Origin: Legionella steelei
Lineage (GTDB): Bacteria > Pseudomonadota > Gammaproteobacteria > Legionellales > Legionellaceae
Direction: 5' to 3'
Length of the DNA stretch: 64,000 bases
Assembly (NCBI RefSeq): GCF_001468005.1
Contig: NZ_LNYY01000019.1
Coordinates: 1,981,070-2,045,069 of the forward strand
Part shown: piece after piece, positions 53,970 through 63,102 of the stretch
How positions within the stretch are numbered: position 1 is the first letter of the stretch
Layout of the letters: each line of letters opens with the position of its first letter
Made by a program: the position numbers and the translations under genes
The notes under the pieces: generated by a model
What the model saw: the letters and a program-made list of their open reading frames with translations, nothing else
Database searches by the model: none
Told to the model about the DNA's origin: nothing

Positions 53970-54626
53970 CTAACTCTCTTGCAATGTTCCAGTTTCATTT
54001 CCTTTCTGAATTTGACAGCGCAATAACTTCCAGTAACCAAACAGATTGGTTTTCCGAGAGTCCAACAATTTTAATGACTTGTAATTGAGAAGAGAATGTA
54101 CTGAAAAATCGGATTTAAAGCCTACGAGCTCATTAACACGAGCAAATATTTTCTCAAAAAAGCGAATTACTTTATGTTCTGAGGCAAAATGATTTACAAA
54201 TATTATTTCTGCCGTGGGCTTAGCAACGCGGGTTAGCTCTTGCAGAAAAGCATCTACATCAGGGACTACAGAAGCCACATACATGGCGACAATAAAATCA
54301 AAACTGTTATCAGGAAACTCTAAATGGGCCGCATCCATGATCTTTAACTGCACTCGTTCTTCCAACTTATTTTTTACCACCTGCTCCTCTGCTTTTTCCA
54401 GCATTTTCTCAGAAATATCAATTCCAGTAATCCGCAAATCAGCGCGATAAAGCGGTAAAGACAAACCAGTGCCAATACCAATTTCAAGTATTGTAGCCTG
54501 TTGTTTTGCGTATTTGTTGACTACATCAGTACATAAAGAACGACCAGGGCTAAAAATAGAACCAAATAAAAAATCGTAAAATGAGGCGTACACATTATAA
54601 ACTTTTCTTATTGAAGCAACAGACAT
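53970..54626 (-). CDS. PmtA-like class I methyltransferase
   Basis: A 218-residue protein. VYNVYASFYDFLFGSIFSPGR at the N-terminus, with tyrosines followed by the SAM motif ILEIGIGTGLSLPLY, and GIDISEKMLEKAEEQ, is the pattern of the Rhodobacter-type phosphatidylethanolamine N-methyltransferase (PmtA/UbiE-like). Legionella makes phosphatidylcholine by such an enzyme, so that is the likely role at the inner membrane surface. Other UbiE-like substrates are possible. It is monocistronic. Confidence 0.7.
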   Translation of the reverse strand: MSVASIRKVYNVYASFYDFLFGSIFSPGRSLCTDVVNKYAKQQATILEIGIGTGLSLPLYRADLRITGIDISEKMLEKAEEQVVKNKLEERVQLKIMDAAHLEFPDNSFDFIVAMYVASVVPDVDAFLQELTRVAKPTAEIIFVNHFASEHKVIRFFEKIFARVNELVGFKSDFSVHSLLNYKSLKLLDSRKTNLFGYWKLLRCQIQKGNETGTLQES

Positions 54627-54783
54627 AACAAACTCCCATGCAATGCAAATAATTTTAATTAAATTATGGGTTCATACCTATCTAATATAGACCTTAATAA
54701 CAAAAAAATAATCAGCCTATATATTTTTTTAACTCATTGTTTTTAGAATTTATTTCTAGTAATTAAATGAATCCATGCTCAAA

Positions 54784-54811
54784 CACGGGATCACTTTTGG
54801 GTAATCCCGTG
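54784..54811 (-). terminator. Hairpin terminator
   Basis: An 8-bp stem, CACGGGAT / ATCCCGTG, just past the stop of the 101-residue gene; on the minus strand TTTGAGC follows. Confidence 0.55.
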
Positions 54812-54840
54812 CGCTTTATGTACTTATTAATATGGGGATA

Positions 54841-55146
54841 CTATGGTGGAGTCGGTGCGGAGGCGTGTTCGACGTGTTCCTTTTCTTTTTCCTGAGAAAA
54901 AAAACGTGCCTTTTGTTCTTCTCTTCTTGCCAAAATGCCATCTGCATAACCAGTCCTGGGACGTTGGCTTATTAATGCGTCTTGATAGGCAATGCGTTCT
55001 TGCCCTTGATAAGAATCGGGATCATCAGAGGTAAGCCCCCTTGGGCCAACATAGGACACTGATAACTGACGCTTTAGGCTTGCCTCGACAAGTCTTCTTG
55101 CTGGTTTCTCTGCGGTATCTGGTTTAGCCGGATTATTCTTCAACAT
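54841..55146 (-). CDS. Small hydrophilic protein of unknown function
   Basis: About 101 residues from ATG 55146, preceded by AAAGGAGATTATC, which is far better than any site before the longer reading at 55224. It is entirely polar: KPDTAEKPARRLVEASLKRQL, RGLTSDDPDSYQGQERIAYQDALISQRPRTGY and an Arg/Glu-rich helix ending in KEKEHVEHASAPTPP. No family is recognised. With its acidic tail and unusually good RBS it resembles the small protein at 40924-41289 in style but not in sequence. Confidence 0.6.
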   Translation of the reverse strand: MLKNNPAKPDTAEKPARRLVEASLKRQLSVSYVGPRGLTSDDPDSYQGQERIAYQDALISQRPRTGYADGILARREEQKARFFSQEKEKEHVEHASAPTPP

Positions 55147-55305
55147 GATAATCTCCTTTATCCTGAACTTAAAAAATCCATATGCTCTTTTAAGCTTTAT
55201 ATCAAATCCAGAGAAATGAAACAACGCAATTCAAATTGATCAATAATAAAATTACTGTCAAAATAGCATCCAGCTTGTTTATCTAATCCAGGTTGTATTA
55301 TTTAA

Positions 55306-56079
55306 ATGGCATTAAAAATTGACTTAAATCATCCTATTTTTTTATTAAAAAATAAAACCCATGACGCAAGTAAAAATTTATTGAATGCCTTTGGATTTAA
55401 TTATTTTCAATATTTACGCTGTTTTGCAGATGGTTCAATTAATTGTCTGACCAACAATACAGGTCTGTTTGAATACTTCCAGCACCTTGAAAGTGAACCT
55501 GTGGTGTTCTCATCATTTGAAAACGAGCATGAAAACTCCCATTCATACTGGTTTCTTTGGGATGAAGAATTGCCCAGTACACCAGTACAAATTGCTCGGG
55601 AAAAATTTAATTTACACAATGGGCTCACCTTAGTCCGGCGTAGTAAAAATTATTACGATATGATTGCGGTTGCCTTACCCTATGAACATGAAAATCCGGG
55701 TTCCTTTTATCTCAATAAGCTCAAAGCAATTGAACAATTTATTTTTGATTTTGATCTGCGGAATAAAGATTTAATTCAAGTGCTGAATAAAAATCCTATC
55801 GCTTTGCCCGAAGCGTACCGTGATGTGAATTACAAAGAGATTTGTCTTGCTCAAGGTAGAATTCCTGTTCTTGGCAGAAACGGAGCTACCTACCTCACCG
55901 TGCAAGAATTAACCTGCCTTAGATTAGTGCTACAAGGAGCAACGCACAAACAAATCGCCCGTCTTCTTGAGCTTTCGCCACGAACGGTAGATACCTATTT
56001 GCTACGGATGAAACAACGCACAGGTTTTTCCTCCAAATTGGAAATGGAGCGAATGCTGTATCTATGCTCAGCATTATAG
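55306..56079 (+). CDS. LuxR-type transcriptional regulator
   Basis: A 257-residue protein. The last 60 residues are a LuxR/NarL helix-turn-helix: LTVQELTCLRLVLQGATHKQ, then IARLLELSPRTVDTYLLRMK. The N-terminal 180 residues (FQYLRCFADGS, YYDMIAVALPYEHENPG) resemble the sensor parts of Legionella LuxR homologues but have no receiver aspartate or obvious autoinducer pocket. It could regulate the divergent small-protein gene or the NTF2-like gene downstream. Confidence 0.85.
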   Translation: MALKIDLNHPIFLLKNKTHDASKNLLNAFGFNYFQYLRCFADGSINCLTNNTGLFEYFQHLESEPVVFSSFENEHENSHSYWFLWDEELPSTPVQIAREKFNLHNGLTLVRRSKNYYDMIAVALPYEHENPGSFYLNKLKAIEQFIFDFDLRNKDLIQVLNKNPIALPEAYRDVNYKEICLAQGRIPVLGRNGATYLTVQELTCLRLVLQGATHKQIARLLELSPRTVDTYLLRMKQRTGFSSKLEMERMLYLCSAL

Positions 56080-56174
56080 CGTTTCATTACCCTTGTCCGT
56101 GTTCGTAACGGACAGAAAAATTTTTTCGCGTTCTATACTCTGTCAAAAATTTCATTTATTCAGGAGAACGCTTG

Positions 56175-56603
56175 ATGATCATGCCCGAAAGAAAACCAGC
56201 AGAACAGATCTTTCAACAATTTTGTGAGGGATACGCGCAGCGCAACTTACCGCTGTTGCTTAGCCTTTTTACGCAAAATACAAACGTTTGGGGCTCCGCG
56301 CTCGATGAATATCGAGTCGGTTTAAAGGAAATAGAAGAACAGTTTAAAAGAGATTGGAGTCAATCCGAGCAAGGCAAAATAGAAGTGGTTCGTTTTGTCC
56401 CCACAGCCGATAATGCCTTATGGGCTGCGGCAGTATGTAATGCACGAGTTACCATCGAAGGCAAAGAACATCTATTTGAACATTTACGCGGAACCTTAAT
56501 GATTGAAAAAGAGGAGGGGGTCTGGAAGATTGCCCACATGCATTGTTCTTTCCCTGATTATCGAAACGCTGAAAACGGCTCATTTCCAGTAGGGAATGAA
56601 TAA
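56175..56603 (+). CDS. NTF2/SnoaL-like protein
   Basis: About 142 residues from ATG 56175 (CAGGAGAACGCTTG before it). The helical start (AEQIFQQFCEGYAQRNLPLLLSLF) and the strands GSALDEYRVGLKEI, EHLFEHLRGTLMIEKE and WKIAHMHCSFPD are the cone-shaped NTF2-like fold, of the DUF4440 or SnoaL subgroup. Function is unknown; family members include ketosteroid-isomerase-like enzymes and simple binding proteins. Confidence 0.8.
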   Translation: MIMPERKPAEQIFQQFCEGYAQRNLPLLLSLFTQNTNVWGSALDEYRVGLKEIEEQFKRDWSQSEQGKIEVVRFVPTADNALWAAAVCNARVTIEGKEHLFEHLRGTLMIEKEEGVWKIAHMHCSFPDYRNAENGSFPVGNE

Positions 56604-56997
56604 TAACAATTAAGATAATCTCATAGACTTAGGCGAATGAATTCAAATAAGTAAGCGTAGGCAGGGCTGTTAAGCCCAGCATTCAAAATATCCACCATCC
56701 CTGGTGTTATTAGAAAGAAAATATTTTGGCGTTGTTACATGCTGGGCTTAGGAACCCAGCCTATGGTGTCACAAATTGTCTACATATACGGGGGATGACG
56801 TTCTTAATCCTTTTTTTCTTTCTGAACCAAAATCGCTAACTCGTTCATTTTTTAGTTTTTTTATTAAAAAAAACAAAAATCTCCAAATTGTCTATACTTA
56901 TTTTGTCCTGTTAACAAAAGTGACGGCTTGGCTTCATATTATTCATAGAAAGAAAAAATGAAATAGTGTTTAAACTTCAACCATGAGGACAGAAAAA
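56604..56997. repeat. Gene-free gap with family B inverted pair
   Basis: The left palindrome (GTAGGCAGGGCTGTTAAGCCCAGC, 56657-56680) and right palindrome (GCTGGGCTTAGGAACCCAGCCTA, 56741-56763) flank a 60-bp core containing TTCAAAATATCCA and GTTACAT, shared with the element at 62884-63032. The rest of the gap is AT-rich with no gene I would defend. Confidence 0.75.
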
Positions 56998-57966
56998 ATG
57001 GATCTAAGTAAACGTATAGACCCCAAAACCTGGGCTTTCGTTGAAAAAATCAAGAAAGCTGGTGGTAAACCAATTTATGATCTTCCGGTTAAAGAAGGAA
57101 GAGCCATTTTTGATAAATTACAAGAATTGCCTGCCACAAAAGAAAAACCCGAGGTAGATATTGAAGATCGTTCAATTCAACATGCCAAAGGTAAAGTAGA
57201 CATTCGCATCGTTCGCCCTAAAGGATCCAAAGAAAAGTTACCCGTAGTCATGTTCTATCATGGTGCAGGCTGGGTTTTTGGTGATTGGCAAACTCACGGA
57301 CGTCTTGTGCGCGAACTTGCCGTAGGCGCTCACGCTGCCATCGTGTTTGTTAATTATTCTTTAGCTCCAGAAGCGCAATACCCAACACAAATTGAAGAAG
57401 ATTATTCAGCATTGAAATATATTGCAGAGCATGGCAAAGAATTCAACCTCGATACTTCTCGTTTAGCAGTTGCTGGCGATAGTGTTGGTGGCAACATGGC
57501 TGCGGTCATGACCCTTCTTGCTAAAGAGCGTGGAGGCCCTAAAATTGATTATCAAGTACTCATTTATCCAGTAACTGATGCCAATTTTGAAAACGCTTCA
57601 TACAAAGAATTTGCTGAAGGTCCCTGGTTAACGAAGAAAGCCATGGAATGGTTTTGGGATAATTATCTACCTGATAAAGCAAAAAGAAAAGAAATCACTG
57701 CATGTCCTTTGCAAGCGTCAGTAGATCAACTCAGAGGATTGCCACCCGCATTAGTCATTAATGGTGAGTGTGACGTATTACGCGATGAAGGTGAGGCGTA
57801 TGAGCACAAGCTTAATGCCGCAGGTGTTCCCGTCACCGGAATTCGTCATCACGGTACAATTCACGATTTCGTTATGCTCAATGATCTCATTGATACTCCA
57901 GCATGTCGTAGTGCAATCGAAACCATCAATAGTCATTTACGTATGGTATTTGCCAAGAAGCACTAA
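56998..57966 (+). CDS. Hormone-sensitive-lipase-type carboxylesterase
   Basis: About 322 residues from ATG 56998 (AGGACAGAAAAA before it). MFYHGAGWVFGDWQTHGRLV is the oxyanion HGGG-like motif, VAGDSVGGNMAAVMT the nucleophile elbow (Ser), GECDVLRDEGEAY the acid, and RHHGTIHDFVML the His. It hydrolyses short acyl esters, probably lipid-derived, in the cytosol. It is a typical bacterial HSL-family esterase with a cap domain at the N-terminus. Confidence 0.92.
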   Translation: MDLSKRIDPKTWAFVEKIKKAGGKPIYDLPVKEGRAIFDKLQELPATKEKPEVDIEDRSIQHAKGKVDIRIVRPKGSKEKLPVVMFYHGAGWVFGDWQTHGRLVRELAVGAHAAIVFVNYSLAPEAQYPTQIEEDYSALKYIAEHGKEFNLDTSRLAVAGDSVGGNMAAVMTLLAKERGGPKIDYQVLIYPVTDANFENASYKEFAEGPWLTKKAMEWFWDNYLPDKAKRKEITACPLQASVDQLRGLPPALVINGECDVLRDEGEAYEHKLNAAGVPVTGIRHHGTIHDFVMLNDLIDTPACRSAIETINSHLRMVFAKKH

Positions 57967-58014
57967 TTGCTGTTTGAGGGATACTGCATGGTATCCTGGC
58001 ATCAACTTAAGAAC

Positions 58015-58075
58015 AGCCTGGGTGACGGTCCGCAAGACCGAAACCTGGGTTTCACTTCCTTGCACCCAGGCTACA
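58015..58075. repeat. Inverted repeat, family A
   Basis: Starts AGCCTGGGTGACGGTCCGCA and ends TTGCACCCAGGCTACA, with inner GGTCCGCAAGACC stem. It lies between the esterase and cfa genes (convergent). Confidence 0.75.
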
Positions 58076-58098
58076 ATGATATTGATTAAGCGTCTTTT

Positions 58099-59280
58099 TT
58101 ATGACAGTTCAAGATTCCTTACTGTTTTTTTATTTCCAGGCTCCCTTTTTTTAATACCTGTAAATAAAGGCTCTTGATACCCGCCCAAGATACCTTCTTT
58201 GGAAAAAACAATTTGCCATAACTGGTTCGAGCGAGCACGAAAAGAGCCCGCACAGGCTAATAAATAATAGCGCCACATACGATAAAAACGTTGGTCATAT
58301 TGTTCTTTTAAATGGTCCCAATTTTCTTCAAAACGCTCATGCCACGCCATTAACGTCTTGTCATAATAAGCACCAAAGTTCGCCCAGTTTTCCATAATAA
58401 ATAATCCGTTAGAAGCGGTGCTGATTTGCTCCATAGACGGAATCATACCATTAGGGAATATATATTTGTTAATCCAGGGGTCAACTGTTTTGGTCGTTTG
58501 ATTTCCACCAATTGTATGCAACAAAAACAAACCATCGTCTTTAAGACATTCACGCACTTTTTGCATATACACTCGATAATTTCGATAACCTACATGTTCA
58601 AACATCCCTAAAGAAACCACACGATCGAACTGCTCATGAATATCTCGATAGTCCTGTAAACGAATTTCAATTGGCAAGCCAGCACAATTTTGTTTTGCAT
58701 ACTCATACTGTTCTTTAGATATGGTGACTCCTACAACATTGACACCATAGTTTTCCACAGCATATTTAGCAAAAGCGCCAAATCCACAGCCTATATCCAA
58801 TACGCGCATCCCTGCTTCAAATTTTAACTTCTGGCAGCTTAATTCCAATTTATTCAATTGTGCCGTATCGAGATCATTGGCATTTTTCCAGTAGCCACAG
58901 GTGTAATTCATACGACTGTCCAACATGGATTTAAATAATTCATTGCCTAAATCATAGTGCGTTCTACCTACTTCAAGAGCACGTTTTTTAGATTGATGGT
59001 TAATCAACTTCAGCCAAATTAATTTTGGCCATAACCATTTATCGGCTTTCACCTTCTGATCCAGTTGCGCTCGCAGAATACGCGCAAAGAATTGGTCGAG
59101 ACTTTTGCAATCCCACCAGCCATCCATATAAGTCTCACCTAGTGCTAGAGAGCCCTCATTAAAAATACGCGAGTAAAACTCTTCGTTATTCACTTGAATA
59201 TCCCAAGCTTCATTCCCGTTGGGCATAATTCCGGCTGAATGCAACAGGTCTATTGCAATTTTTTTAATTTGCTGATTCAT
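58099..59280 (-). CDS. cfa: Cyclopropane-fatty-acyl-phospholipid synthase
   Basis: A 393-residue protein close to the usual 382 of the family. Motifs are YTCGYWKNANDLDTAQLNKL, VLDIGCGFGAFAKYAVENYG (SAM motif I), GVTISKEQYEYAK, SLGMFEHVGYRNY and LHTIGGNQTTKTVDPWINKY. It adds a methylene from SAM across cis double bonds of phospholipid acyl chains, which matures membranes in stationary phase and under acid stress. It is transcribed towards the esterase gene. Confidence 0.95.
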   Translation of the reverse strand: MNQQIKKIAIDLLHSAGIMPNGNEAWDIQVNNEEFYSRIFNEGSLALGETYMDGWWDCKSLDQFFARILRAQLDQKVKADKWLWPKLIWLKLINHQSKKRALEVGRTHYDLGNELFKSMLDSRMNYTCGYWKNANDLDTAQLNKLELSCQKLKFEAGMRVLDIGCGFGAFAKYAVENYGVNVVGVTISKEQYEYAKQNCAGLPIEIRLQDYRDIHEQFDRVVSLGMFEHVGYRNYRVYMQKVRECLKDDGLFLLHTIGGNQTTKTVDPWINKYIFPNGMIPSMEQISTASNGLFIMENWANFGAYYDKTLMAWHERFEENWDHLKEQYDQRFYRMWRYYLLACAGSFRARSNQLWQIVFSKEGILGGYQEPLFTGIKKREPGNKKTVRNLELS

Positions 59281-59320
59281 GAGTAGACTTATCCTTTTGT
59301 ACTACACAATTCAAAAATCA

Positions 59321-60439
59321 TTAAGTTGCTGTAATTTTTATGGCGCCATTTAAATTACTTAACTTATCCTGTAAAAAAAGAAATACCTCAAACAACAAAA
59401 TTATTAATACAATATATTTTCCATACATTATCACAGCATTTATTATAAAATTGGTGTCTATATTGTATTTGTATAAAGCAAAAGAAAATGAATAATACAT
59501 CCCCAAAGTAAAAATTCGCGTCCATTGTGAAAGATTATAAACAAAAATACCGTGAAGAAAACCCGCAATTTTTATGCGATGATACATTTTGATTAAACTC
59601 ATCCCCTCAACAAGAAATAATAGACTTGTTGCAAGAATCCATGTATTAAGAATTACCTTATCACTAAGAGCCTGCGTCACCGTACTTGCCAAGCCTGAGA
59701 TGGACAGCGCGCCATGAAGAATACTATTGCTGTTATTCCAAGCTAAAAACAAACGTTTCTTTGTACATGTAAGCAAATACCTCCCAATAATGATGCCGCC
59801 AATGATATAGAATAAATAACCCAAAATGATTAATCCTTGGCTTGTTAAAATAGGGATTGCCGGTGCAAACAATAGATGCGTCATTAATGCGAGTGCCTGA
59901 GTACTGACGGTGAGGAGCAAAATACTCCCTGTATGCAGCTTTATTTTTTTTAAAAAAATACGCTGTAAATTCCTTAAAGAAATAATGATATAAATTGGCC
60001 AAATGAGTAGTGCGCAATTTGCACACGTCCAAATCACTATATGCCAGGAGGGAAATTCTTGTAAAAATAAAACCGCCAAAATTGAAGAGCCGGCTACCCA
60101 AGTACCCATACCGAATTGATTGATTGCGCTTGCAGTAAACAGATTAAAGCGTCCTTCTATCGAACAGTTAACAAAAAAGCACAGCAAATAAAATCCAATA
60201 ATCAACAACTCCATGATAATGAGCTGTCTCAATAAAGGGGTTACAAAGTGGAATTGAGGCAAGACATCAAACAAGACAATTCCTATAGCCATCACAATAT
60301 TGCCGGCAACTGCCTGGCAACCGGTGCTTTTTTTATAAAAATGATGAACAAAAGCTGAGACTAAAAATAAAATCAAGAGATACAGAACTAAATAATATTC
60401 CATAAGGTAATGTCTCAGAAAGGACTCCATTAAAGTCAT
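59321..60439 (-). CDS. Polytopic membrane protein of unknown function
   Basis: A 372-residue protein with about nine to ten TM helices (LVLYLLILFLVSAFVHHF, IVMAIGIVLFDVLPQF, LLIIGFYLLCFFVN and others, ending GKYIVLIILLFEVFLFL). It is rich in Ile, Leu and Phe, with His and Tyr at helix ends. No catalytic motif is recognised. It lies 40 bp upstream of cfa on the same strand, so the two may be co-transcribed. A role in lipid or membrane handling is a guess from that position only. AGGA is present but too close to the first ATG; the second ATG (MESFLRHY) is better spaced. Confidence 0.65.
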   Translation of the reverse strand: MTLMESFLRHYLMEYYLVLYLLILFLVSAFVHHFYKKSTGCQAVAGNIVMAIGIVLFDVLPQFHFVTPLLRQLIIMELLIIGFYLLCFFVNCSIEGRFNLFTASAINQFGMGTWVAGSSILAVLFLQEFPSWHIVIWTCANCALLIWPIYIIISLRNLQRIFLKKIKLHTGSILLLTVSTQALALMTHLLFAPAIPILTSQGLIILGYLFYIIGGIIIGRYLLTCTKKRLFLAWNNSNSILHGALSISGLASTVTQALSDKVILNTWILATSLLFLVEGMSLIKMYHRIKIAGFLHGIFVYNLSQWTRIFTLGMYYSFSFALYKYNIDTNFIINAVIMYGKYIVLIILLFEVFLFLQDKLSNLNGAIKITAT

Positions 60440-60595
60440 ATCCTATTCATTCTACACATTCCAACTACCAAAAAAACTCCTTGGCGTGCAAATTGCATAT
60501 AAGATACAAGCTGTCTTTTAATTTTATAGATTGCTTTTTCTATCTACCTACCTTTTAAGATAGCGCGCCTTAAAATTTTACATGGAGATAAAATT

Positions 60596-62827
60596 ATGGC
60601 CGTAACCAGCGCATTAAATGGATTAAGCAGTATCAGTGCTCTTAGCTTGTCACAACCGGATGCCATTGCAAGTTTAGTTCTCCTAGGGATCGTGGGTGCA
60701 GGAACAGTAGCCGTAATTGCTCACAAAAAATGGGAGCACTATGAAGAAAAAAAGCATCGAGAAGAAATTGAAGACATCAATCGACGTTGCAAACGATTTT
60801 TGGAAAAAATTGAGATACCTGGTTATGGCGTCGTGCAAGGCTTCCCACCCATTTTCAAATTCACCCATGAAAATGATCCCAAATCAGTAGACTCCCTGCA
60901 CTATACAATAGATGAAATCAAGGAAATAGGCAGAAAACTCCCACAAGTACCCCCTGAATTATCGTCATACAGACAATCGATTCTGCATGCCATCTTAAAA
61001 TTAAAAGAATATTATTTAAGCCGAGACAATCATAATGATACTACGGCCGGTGTTCTTTCTTATTTACTCAACATCTTACAAAACAGATGTTTAAGCTTCG
61101 AAGGGTATGATTTTGATTCGGCTTATCTTGGCGCACTCACCGATTTTATTGATGATTATGCATCTAAAGAAGGTAGAGAAAATAGCCAGCACTTTAAACG
61201 TTTGCAACCAGTGTATACATACTTATTGGATGCCAAACAACACTTAGACCGACATAAAGAATCGCTTTCATTGCGTGAATTGGTCACTGAGCTTAGAGAG
61301 ACCTGTCTCGATGACAGTAATCGCTTGTTACGCCTCCTTGTCAAAATGGTTATACCCGAAAAGAAAAAAGATTTAGCAGATACCGCTGCTATTGATGAGC
61401 TGGAAAATAATATAGTCCGTAGAGAATACATTAAATCTGAAGTATTGGGGGCGATACTCAGCAGACATCATGAAATCAATTTACCTGAATCCGTTTTTAA
61501 AAACTGGATCACCGGCTTATCAGCATACTATTTAAAATCATTAAGACCTTGTGCCATGTTGCGAGAAAAAAAAATAATGGCACCTGCTGATCTTTTTGCG
61601 TTTACTGACTGGGCAAAATCCATTCTGCAACAAAGAAAAAAAGCAGCCAGAGATAAAGAAACGCTCGCCAACGAGCTAAAAGCAATAGCACAGGTATTTA
61701 GTAATTCACGCAATTTTATTAACACCAAAAGAGTAGGTCCTGAAAAAAAACCTGAATTTGTTGTCGTTAAAGAAGATCAGGAGTTACTTGATCGAACTGT
61801 GATTATGGCGAATTTTGCCCACTTGATTCATGCGATAATTTCCCTCCAAGCGTTTTGCTCTCACTTGTTGCACAGCATAGAGCAATTGGGGGCAATTTAT
61901 ATTAATGACCCCCAACATTTTACTGAAATTTTTACCGTGCTCGACAATTTATGTAAGGTAGTTGAGGGCGATCTAAAACAAGTCAAAGAGGCATTTGTCG
62001 CCATCTCTAAAGCCAACAAAAACACCATGCGCCTTGCAAATGAAGGACTATTCCCTAAAGAAATTGACACCGTTCTCGAGTCCGTAGAACACATGCTGTT
62101 AAAACTGGGTACACAAGTTAAAGATTATAAAAATCACCATGCCCAACCAGCTGAAACGGCAACAAAGACTGCGGTTTATGAAATGCTCACGGTCGCTCAA
62201 TTTTTCGAAAAAATGTATGCGCTTCCTCAATCCATCGCCCAGCTGCTACAACCAGTCAAGGCGTCTGAACAAAAGAGTGCAGACCAACAAGGCAAAGCTT
62301 CGGTACCAATTGCACCATTATTAAATGAAGTAATACCTGAAGATGACGCTTTGGCTATCAAACAAAAGGAACGCACTTTATATGATCTCGCTCAGCAAAT
62401 AAGGAAACAGATAGATACTATCCATAAAGAGCAGCCAACCGATTTGAACCTAATAAAATATCAAAAAATTAGCTATGCCTTAAGCATGTTGAAAGCAAAA
62501 TCCATCGCCATGCTACAAGAAAAACCAGCAGATGCTGAACGCCAGGACAAAGCCGATAATATTTATAATTTAGTGCATTCCTTATATCAAACTACGCTTG
62601 AATTTTTAATGCTGCCACCACAAGCACGTACACAGCAGGTTGCTGCATTTATACAAAAAATTCAGGCTGAATTAAATGATCCCGAAAACAGCTCATTCAT
62701 TGATAAGCATCGAGACTCTTTCCCTAAATTCATTGCAGAACACTTTGGTTTTTTTCATACAGATACACGCAGTAAATTATCGGTATTGAAAGAAGCTTAC
62801 GAAGGTCTGCAAGCACAACCAGTTTAG
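60596..62827 (+). CDS. Large helical protein, candidate effector
   Basis: A 743-residue protein. One hydrophobic segment near the N-terminus (IASLVLLGIVGAGTVAVIAH, about 24-43) may be a membrane anchor. The rest is helical and highly charged, with long coiled-coil-like parts (EDINRRCKRFLEKIEIPGYG, ADLFAFTDWAKSILQQRKKA, ALAIKQKERTLYDLAQQIRK). No domain is recognised. ATGGAGATAAAATT precedes the ATG. The size, single N-terminal hydrophobic segment and composition resemble Dot/Icm substrates, and a host-membrane location is possible, but nothing in the sequence proves secretion. Confidence 0.65.
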   Translation: MAVTSALNGLSSISALSLSQPDAIASLVLLGIVGAGTVAVIAHKKWEHYEEKKHREEIEDINRRCKRFLEKIEIPGYGVVQGFPPIFKFTHENDPKSVDSLHYTIDEIKEIGRKLPQVPPELSSYRQSILHAILKLKEYYLSRDNHNDTTAGVLSYLLNILQNRCLSFEGYDFDSAYLGALTDFIDDYASKEGRENSQHFKRLQPVYTYLLDAKQHLDRHKESLSLRELVTELRETCLDDSNRLLRLLVKMVIPEKKKDLADTAAIDELENNIVRREYIKSEVLGAILSRHHEINLPESVFKNWITGLSAYYLKSLRPCAMLREKKIMAPADLFAFTDWAKSILQQRKKAARDKETLANELKAIAQVFSNSRNFINTKRVGPEKKPEFVVVKEDQELLDRTVIMANFAHLIHAIISLQAFCSHLLHSIEQLGAIYINDPQHFTEIFTVLDNLCKVVEGDLKQVKEAFVAISKANKNTMRLANEGLFPKEIDTVLESVEHMLLKLGTQVKDYKNHHAQPAETATKTAVYEMLTVAQFFEKMYALPQSIAQLLQPVKASEQKSADQQGKASVPIAPLLNEVIPEDDALAIKQKERTLYDLAQQIRKQIDTIHKEQPTDLNLIKYQKISYALSMLKAKSIAMLQEKPADAERQDKADNIYNLVHSLYQTTLEFLMLPPQARTQQVAAFIQKIQAELNDPENSSFIDKHRDSFPKFIAEHFGFFHTDTRSKLSVLKEAYEGLQAQPV

Positions 62828-62883
62828 GGGGCGACCGCTTTGGCAGAAATTGTAAGTGTTAGGTAATTGTTGACGAAAAAAAC

Positions 62884-63032
62884 GTAGGCTGGGCTGTTAA
62901 GCCCAGCACTTACTGAGTTAATTCTTATTCTTCAAAATATCCATTATGAACACCATTACTGAGCGCTCAACAAAACAAGTAACTTATCGCACATCGGCAT
63001 GGTTACATGCTGGGCTTAGCAGCCCAGCCTAC
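62884..63032. repeat. Family B inverted pair, MITE-like element
   Basis: The left end (GTAGGCTGGGCTGTTAAGCC plus CAGC, 62884-62907) and right end (GCTGGGCTTAGCAGCCCAGC plus CTAC, 63009-63032) are inverted copies of each other over 24 bp. The core includes TTCAAAATATCCA and GGTTACATGC, shared with the element near 56.66-56.76 kb. The size of 149 bp, terminal inverted repeats and absence of coding sequence fit a non-autonomous mobile element. Confidence 0.8.
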
Positions 63033-63102
63033 ATTTATTGAGTTATTTTTGTCCACCACATAAGTGGGTAGCAGTTGCACTGAAACCTACGAATACATGC
63101 GC

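Noticed and set aside
56776-56961. 61-residue reading frame
   Set aside because: Starts within AT-rich non-coding DNA after a repeat, with no RBS and biased Phe/Lys composition.
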